A stretch of 64,000 bases of DNA, taken from Mycobacterium sp. DL592. Lineage in GTDB: Bacteria > Actinomycetota > Actinomycetes > Mycobacteriales > Mycobacteriaceae. Position numbers and translations under genes: made by a program. The notes under the pieces are model-generated. The model was not told the origin of the DNA, did no database searches, and saw nothing but the letters and a program-made list of their open reading frames with translations. The DNA is taken from NCBI RefSeq assembly GCF_011694515.1, contig NZ_CP050192.1:2099131-2163130 (forward strand), in the 5' to 3' direction. Each line of letters starts with the position of its first letter. Position 1 is the stretch's first letter. Below, piece after piece: positions 59,613 to 64,000 of this stretch.

Positions 59613-60974
59613 ATGAAGCCGGACGAACTCGTCTACCGAGTTCTGCAGCGGCTGCCGACGCGGGTTCTCTCGTTGCGCACCATCGTCATCGTGGCCGCTC
59701 TCGCCGTGGTGATCCTGGTGCTGACACTGGGCACCTGGGTGTGGATCGGCGTCACCCACGATCAGTACAGCCAGCTCGACCGTCGGTTGGACTCGGTGAG
59801 CAGCCTTGGCGACTTCAGCACGCTGCTGAGCGCCCGGCCGCCCGGCGAGGGTGCCCCCACCCCGGACGGCAATCTGGTCCGCACGGTCCGGGTCGGCGGA
59901 CTGGCGATGTCGGTGCCGCCCAACGTGGATCTCCCCGAGCTGCCGACCGGCTACGCCGACATCACCATCGCCGGGGTCGAATACCGGGTGCGCACGTTCT
60001 CGGTGGCCGGGGCGACGATCGCGCTGGGCGCCCCGCTGGCCGAAACCAAGCACCGCATCGACGAACTGCACCTGCGAGTGCTGCTGATCTGCGCCGGCGT
60101 CATCGTCGGAACCATCATCGTCGGCTGGCTGATCTCGCTGATCATGATCAACCCGTTCCGGCTGCTGGCCCAGCAGGCCCGCGCCATCAACGCCCAGTCC
60201 AATCCCGACGAGGTGCAGGTGCGCGGCGTGCGGGAGGCCGTCGAGATCGCCGAAGCCGTCGAGGGCATGCTGGCGCGTATCGGCGACGAACAGGACCGCA
60301 CCAAGGCGGCTCTGGAGTCGGCCAGGGACTTCGCCGCCGTGGCCTCCCACGAACTGCGCACTCCGCTGACCGCCATGCGCACCAACCTCGAAGTCCTCTC
60401 CACGCTGGAGCTCGCACCAGATCAGCGCAGCGAGGTCATCGGCGACGTGATCCGCACCCAGAGCCGCATCGAGGCCACGCTCACCGCGCTGGAGCGGCTG
60501 GCCCAGGGCGAGTTGACCACCGCAGACGACTTCGTGCCGTTCGACGTCACCGACCTGCTGGACCGGGCCGCGCACGACGCCGAACGGATCTACCAGGATC
60601 TGACGGTATCGCTGGTGCCGTCGCCGGCGGTGCTGATGGTCGGGTTGCCGGTGGGATTGCGTCTTGTCATCGACAACGCGATTGCCAACGCGGTCAAACA
60701 CGGCGGCGCCACCGAGGTACGCCTGGCATTGGAGAGTTCGGCCGACGGGGTGCAGATCACCGTCGATGACAACGGCACCGGCGTGCCCGAGGCTGAACGT
60801 GCCGCGGTGTTCGAGCGGTTCTCCCGGGGCTCGACGGCGTCCCGCTCGGGCTCGGGCCTTGGCCTGGCGCTGGTGGCCCAGCAGGCCGAATTGCACGGTG
60901 GCACAGCCGCATTGGAGGCCAGCCCGCTCGCTGGGGCCCGGCTGGTGCTGAGACTGTCGGGCCGCCAGGACTAG
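59613..60974 (+). CDS. Orphan PrrB-like sensor histidine kinase
   Basis: A 453-residue membrane sensor. Two hydrophobic helices (about 24-44 and 156-178) frame an extracytoplasmic domain; then come a HAMP segment and the H-box with His246 (SHELRTPL), N-box DNAIANAVKHGG, and ATP-binding G1 (DNGTGVP) and G2 (GSGLGLAL). The kinase part is very close to M. tuberculosis PrrB as I remember it, with the same SRGSTAS and VAQQAELHGGTA segments, while the sensor domain differs. No response regulator gene lies beside it. The ATG at 59613 is preferred to GTGs at 59598 and 59607. Confidence 0.88.
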   Translation: MKPDELVYRVLQRLPTRVLSLRTIVIVAALAVVILVLTLGTWVWIGVTHDQYSQLDRRLDSVSSLGDFSTLLSARPPGEGAPTPDGNLVRTVRVGGLAMSVPPNVDLPELPTGYADITIAGVEYRVRTFSVAGATIALGAPLAETKHRIDELHLRVLLICAGVIVGTIIVGWLISLIMINPFRLLAQQARAINAQSNPDEVQVRGVREAVEIAEAVEGMLARIGDEQDRTKAALESARDFAAVASHELRTPLTAMRTNLEVLSTLELAPDQRSEVIGDVIRTQSRIEATLTALERLAQGELTTADDFVPFDVTDLLDRAAHDAERIYQDLTVSLVPSPAVLMVGLPVGLRLVIDNAIANAVKHGGATEVRLALESSADGVQITVDDNGTGVPEAERAAVFERFSRGSTASRSGSGLGLALVAQQAELHGGTAALEASPLAGARLVLRLSGRQD

Positions 60975-61597
60975 AGCCGATCGCCCTGCCAGGTCGACAG
61001 GCTGCCGCCGCCGGCCAGTTCCAGGGTGGTCCCGGCGGCATCGTCGGCAGGCGCGGGGTATCGCAGTTCGCTCACACATGCCAGCGGTGTGCCCAGCGCA
61101 TCATCGGCGACTGAGCCCGTCCCGAGCTCGACGCGGTGCCGCACCAACGGCAGCCCGTCGCGGTCGGCCCACAGCGCGCCGCTCCAAAACCCCTCTCGCT
61201 CACCGGTTCTGCCGATCTGCACCCGCTCCCGGATGCGTATCCGCGCGATGTCGGCGAGCTGCACCCGCACCTGTGTCAGATGGCGGGAGTCGGCGGCCAC
61301 CACCGTCGGCTCGGGATCGAGATCCAGCTCACCGCCGACCTCGATCGTCCAGCAGGCCCGCGATTCCCGGGTCGCCGCACCGGGCAACACCACAGTCGCT
61401 GCGGCGCTGCGTAACCGCAGCCGCGCACCGGGTTCGACGACCAGCCGGATGGCGATGGTGTCCCCTCCCAGCGGGGTGGCGGCCGCCGACACCAGGTGCA
61501 CGGTGTCGGTCTCGGTGTAGCGGGCCGCGACTCCCCCACGACATTCGATGCGCGGCAGGCGGCCGGGTTCGGCCACCACCACGACCTCGGAATGCAC
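60971..61597 (-). CDS. ureD: Urease accessory protein UreD
   Basis: A 208-residue UreD/UreH. The typical strands appear in LRLRSAAATVVLPG and RESRACWTIEVGGELDLDPEPTVVA, followed by RIRIRERVQIGRTGEREG and the DDALGTPLACVSELRYP end. UreD forms the scaffold that receives nickel for urease activation with UreF and UreG. The gene is last in the urease operon, 9 bp after ureG. Its last codons overlap the end of the convergent histidine kinase gene. Confidence 0.9.
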   Translation of the reverse strand: MHSEVVVVAEPGRLPRIECRGGVAARYTETDTVHLVSAAATPLGGDTIAIRLVVEPGARLRLRSAAATVVLPGAATRESRACWTIEVGGELDLDPEPTVVAADSRHLTQVRVQLADIARIRIRERVQIGRTGEREGFWSGALWADRDGLPLVRHRVELGTGSVADDALGTPLACVSELRYPAPADDAAGTTLELAGGGSLSTWQGDRL

Positions 61598-61606
61598 GGC
61601 GCGAGC

Positions 61607-62287
61607 TCAAGCCGGCTGGTTGAAGCGCAGCTGCTCGCGCACCCAGTCCAGGACCAGGGTCGCGGCGGGGTCCTCGGTCAGCGAGATCAGCACCGTCGGA
61701 CGGCCGTCGCGTACCTTGGCGGCGTCGCGGCGCATCACCTCCAGGTCGGCGCCCACCAGCGGGGCGAGGTCGGTCTTGTTGACCACCAACAGATCTGAGA
61801 ACGTCACCCCGGGTCCGCCCTTGCGGGGCACCTTGTCGCCACCGGCGACGTCGACGACGAAGATCTGGACGTCGATCAGGCCCGAGGAGAACGTCGCGGT
61901 CAGGTTGTCACCGCCGGACTCCACCAGGATGAGGTCGAGGTCGTCGTGCCCGGCGATCAGGTCGTCGATGGCGTCGAGGTTGGCGGTGATGTCGTCGCGG
62001 ATCGCGGTATGCGGGCAGCCGCCGGTCTGCACCGCGGCGATCCTGTCATCAGGCAGCACCGCATGGCGGCGCAGGAAGTCGGCATCCTCGGTGGTGTAGA
62101 TGTCGTTGGTCAGCACCGCCAGGGACAGCTCGTCGCGAAGCTGCCGGCACAGTGCGGCCACCAGGGCCGTCTTGCCGGAGCCGACGGGACCGCCCACCCC
62201 GATCCGCAGCGGCTCGCCTGCCAGGCGGACGCGCTTGGGGCGGTCGGCGTGGCTGTGCGGCTCGCCGTCTATGAAATGTGGTGGCAT
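61607..62287 (-). CDS. ureG: Urease accessory GTPase UreG
   Basis: A 226-residue P-loop GTPase with Walker A GPVGSGKT, the Cys-Pro-His nickel motif ([10 protein letters not shown]) and the guanine motif NKTD. UreG delivers nickel to urease using GTP. The ATG at 62287 gives the mycobacterial start, with a His-containing leader ([18 protein letters not shown]) before the P-loop. It lies 10 bp after ureF. Confidence 0.97.
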   Translation of the reverse strand: MPPHFIDGEPHSHADRPKRVRLAGEPLRIGVGGPVGSGKTALVAALCRQLRDELSLAVLTNDIYTTEDADFLRRHAVLPDDRIAAVQTGGCPHTAIRDDITANLDAIDDLIAGHDDLDLILVESGGDNLTATFSSGLIDVQIFVVDVAGGDKVPRKGGPGVTFSDLLVVNKTDLAPLVGADLEVMRRDAAKVRDGRPTVLISLTEDPAATLVLDWVREQLRFNQPA

Positions 62288-62297
62288 GAGGCTTCTT

Positions 62298-62933
62298 TCA
62301 GGAGGCGAACAGCGGACGGTCGCGACGGGTGTGCTGCTGGGCAAGTTCGTCGAGCAGCGGGTCGGATAGATCGGCGAGGCCCGTGGTGGCCTCGTGGACG
62401 GTGTGCTCGCACAGCTCGGCCAGCGCGAACGTCAGCACCGCCACGTCGGCGGGATCCAGGGCCAGCAGGCGCTGCGCGGCCGTCGCGCTGCCCGTCATCG
62501 TCGTGTAGACCACCGACAGTGCGGTCTGCTCGGGCGCCAGCCCGCTGACCAGGCCCACCCGGCCCGCCACCACCGCCTGATGCGGCCGCGCACCCAGAGC
62601 CTCCCAGTCGTGTGCGGGCCACACCCGCCGGGCTAGCCGCAGCAACCCGCGGCCCTGCGCCCGGGAGGCCAGCCGGGTGGCCGGAGCCGGTGTGCGGGCA
62701 TCGGTTTCGGCGTCGGCGGCGGTGGGGGTGAGCTCTCCGCGGTGCACGGCCGCCGCGATCGACGCATTCACCAGGGCGCTGGTCCGGATCCGGCGCCGCA
62801 GGTAGGCCTCCAGCGTGGTCAGGTCGACCACGCGACGGCTGGTCACCGCCTCCTCCACCCCGCCGGAATGCACGTGTCCCCCGGTGGGCAACCGGGAGTC
62901 GGCGAGGGTGAGCAGAGTGGTTAGTGCGGACAT
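62298..62933 (-). CDS. ureF: Urease accessory protein UreF
   Basis: A 211-residue all-helical UreF, which links UreD to UreG in the activation complex. Characteristic segments are [18 protein letters not shown] near the N-terminus and [13 protein letters not shown] in the middle. The ATG at 62933 shares one base with the ureC stop (TGATG), showing tight coupling. Confidence 0.94.
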   Translation of the reverse strand: MSALTTLLTLADSRLPTGGHVHSGGVEEAVTSRRVVDLTTLEAYLRRRIRTSALVNASIAAAVHRGELTPTAADAETDARTPAPATRLASRAQGRGLLRLARRVWPAHDWEALGARPHQAVVAGRVGLVSGLAPEQTALSVVYTTMTGSATAAQRLLALDPADVAVLTFALAELCEHTVHEATTGLADLSDPLLDELAQQHTRRDRPLFAS

Positions 62934-64000
62934 CAGAACAGGAAATAGCGTTGCGCCATCGGCAGTTCGGTGGCCGGCTGTTCCTGCCACACCTGCCCGT
63001 CGATGCGCACGGTGAAGGTGTCGGGGTCGACTTCGATACGCGGCAGGGCGTCGTTGAGCGGCATCTGGGCCTTGCCGACGGCGCGGACGTTGCCCACCGC
63101 GACGAGTCGCCGGTTGACGGCGATCCGGTCGGCCAGGCCGTCCTCGATGGCCTGCGGGGCGACGAAATGCACCGACGTCGCCGCCGCAGCGGCCGGGGCG
63201 GCGCCGAACATCGGGCGGGGCAGCACCGGCTGCGGCGTCGGGATCGAGGCGTTGGCGTCACCCATTGCGGCCCAGGCGATCATCCCGCCCTTGATGACCG
63301 CGTGCGGGCGCACTCCGAAGAACGCCGGCTCCCACAGCACCAGGTCGGCGAGCTTGCCGACCTCAACGCTGCCGATCTCGTGATCGAGGCCGTGCGCGAC
63401 GGCAGGACAGATCGTGTACTTCGCGACATAACGCCGAACCCGCTTGTTGTCGGCCGCACCGTCACCTTCCAGTGCGCCGCGACGCCTCTTCATCACGTGC
63501 GCGGTCTGCCAGGTGCGCAGCACCACCTCGCCGATGCGGCCCATGGCCTGGGCATCGCTGCCGATCATCGAGATGGCGCCGATATCGTGCAGCAGGTCCT
63601 CGGCGGCGATGGTCGAAGGCCGGATGCGGCTCTCGGCGAAGGCGAGATCCTCCGGGACGCTCGGGTTGAGGTGATGGCACACCATCAGCATGTCCAGATG
63701 CTCGTCGAGGGTGTTGACGGTGTGCGGGCGGGTCGGGTTCGTCGAACTCGGCAGCACGTAGGGCTCGCCGGCGACGGTGATGATGTCGGGTGCGTGCCCG
63801 CCGCCTGCGCCCTCGGTGTGATAGGCGTGGATCGAACGGCCCTTGATCGCGGCAAGGGTGTCCTCGACGAATCCTGCTTCGTTGAGGGTGTCGGTGTGGA
63901 TGTTGGCCTGGACACCGGCGGCATCGGCCACGGTCAGGCAGGCGTCGATCGCTGCGGGCGTGGTACCCCAGTCCTCGTGCAGCTTGAAACCGGCTGCCCC
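62933..64000 (-). CDS. ureC: Urease alpha subunit, C-terminal part (cut by window edge)
   Basis: The last 355 codons of ureC; the 5' part and presumably ureB and ureA lie beyond 64000. The visible part starts just before the carbamylated Lys (GFKLHEDWG) and has the nickel and active-site residues [19 protein letters not shown], the mobile flap MVCHHL and SDAQAMGR. Urease hydrolyses urea to ammonia and carbamate in the cytoplasm. No frameshift or lost residue is seen in the visible portion. Confidence 0.97.
   Translation of the reverse strand, partial: GAAGFKLHEDWGTTPAAIDACLTVADAAGVQANIHTDTLNEAGFVEDTLAAIKGRSIHAYHTEGAGGGHAPDIITVAGEPYVLPSSTNPTRPHTVNTLDEHLDMLMVCHHLNPSVPEDLAFAESRIRPSTIAAEDLLHDIGAISMIGSDAQAMGRIGEVVLRTWQTAHVMKRRRGALEGDGAADNKRVRRYVAKYTICPAVAHGLDHEIGSVEVGKLADLVLWEPAFFGVRPHAVIKGGMIAWAAMGDANASIPTPQPVLPRPMFGAAPAAAAATSVHFVAPQAIEDGLADRIAVNRRLVAVGNVRAVGKAQMPLNDALPRIEVDPDTFTVRIDGQVWQEQPATELPMAQRYFLF

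Noticed and set aside
59400..61079. 559-codon minus-strand frame opposite the histidine kinase
   Set aside because: The plus-strand kinase has all phosphotransfer and ATP motifs; the antisense frame has none.

Overview
The window is GC-rich, densely packed actinobacterial chromosome. Several genes place it in the Mycobacteriaceae: an antigen 85 mycolyltransferase, the Apa (45/47 kDa) Ala-Pro-rich antigen, BfrA, a PrrB-like kinase, an Acg-type nitroreductase, a haemophore-like protein, a DUF222-HNH (13E12-type) gene and an F420-type luciferase-like oxidoreductase. Lon protease, a phosphoketolase and two large arylsulfatases suggest a fast-growing environmental mycobacterium (Mycolicibacterium-like); no species can be named. 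From memory, the gene order follows the M. tuberculosis Rv1850-Rv1879 interval in reverse (urease, ndh, Rv1855c-Rv1856c, mod genes, apa, Rv1861, adhA, Rv1866-67, Rv1873, Rv1875, bfrA, Rv1877, glnA3, Rv1879), broken up by blocks that interval lacks.

Left part (1-15.4 kb): the 5' end of a glycosyltransferase; a Tat-exported dienelactone-hydrolase-like lipoprotein; an amidohydrolase plus NTF2-like pair; a two-gene GT2-GtrA / GT39 envelope glycosylation module; a small secreted six-Cys protein; then the Rv1879-glnA3-AhpD-like-MFS-bfrA run, with bfd divergent from bfrA across IdeR-type boxes, and an enoyl-CoA hydratase / PPOX / EthD-like operon.

Middle part (15.5-41.8 kb): mostly accessory metabolism. 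It holds a FUSC transporter, arylsulfatase 1, a hotdog thioesterase, a purine-type permease, a cupin, a TPR protein, a rhomboid-like protein, a deaminase overlapping a GH13 hydrolase, a DUF1810 protein, antigen 85 with a strong hairpin terminator, lon, a TfoX remnant, an epimerase/PEP-swivel fusion with a SHOCT membrane partner, a thiolase-like protein, an alpha/beta hydrolase, arylsulfatase 2, a LexA-boxed DUF222-HNH gene, a Gly-rich repeat lipoprotein and a secreted protein of unknown role.

Right part (41.9-64 kb): an aldehyde dehydrogenase / tandem family III CoA-transferase operon diverges from phosphoketolase. Next come a CPBP protease, a CGNR regulator, adhA, an Acg-type nitroreductase with a DosR-like box, Rv1861-like, apa and modC-modB (modA absent), then an SDR-like protein, an F420 oxidoreductase, type II NADH dehydrogenase, the haemophore-like protein and an orphan PrrB-like kinase. 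The window closes with the urease operon (ureC cut by the window end, then ureF, ureG and ureD).

Visible control signals are a perfect mycobacterial LexA box over a start codon, tandem IdeR-like boxes, a near-consensus KstR-like site, a DosR-like site and several perfect or near-perfect inverted repeats in divergent promoter regions. I see no IS element, prophage, CRISPR array, tRNA or rRNA. No single locus clearly is an undescribed system. The best leads are the GT2-GtrA/GT39 module, the fusion protein with a histidine-less swivel domain, the KstR-type control signals, the modA-less molybdate transporter and the orphan PrrB-like kinase.
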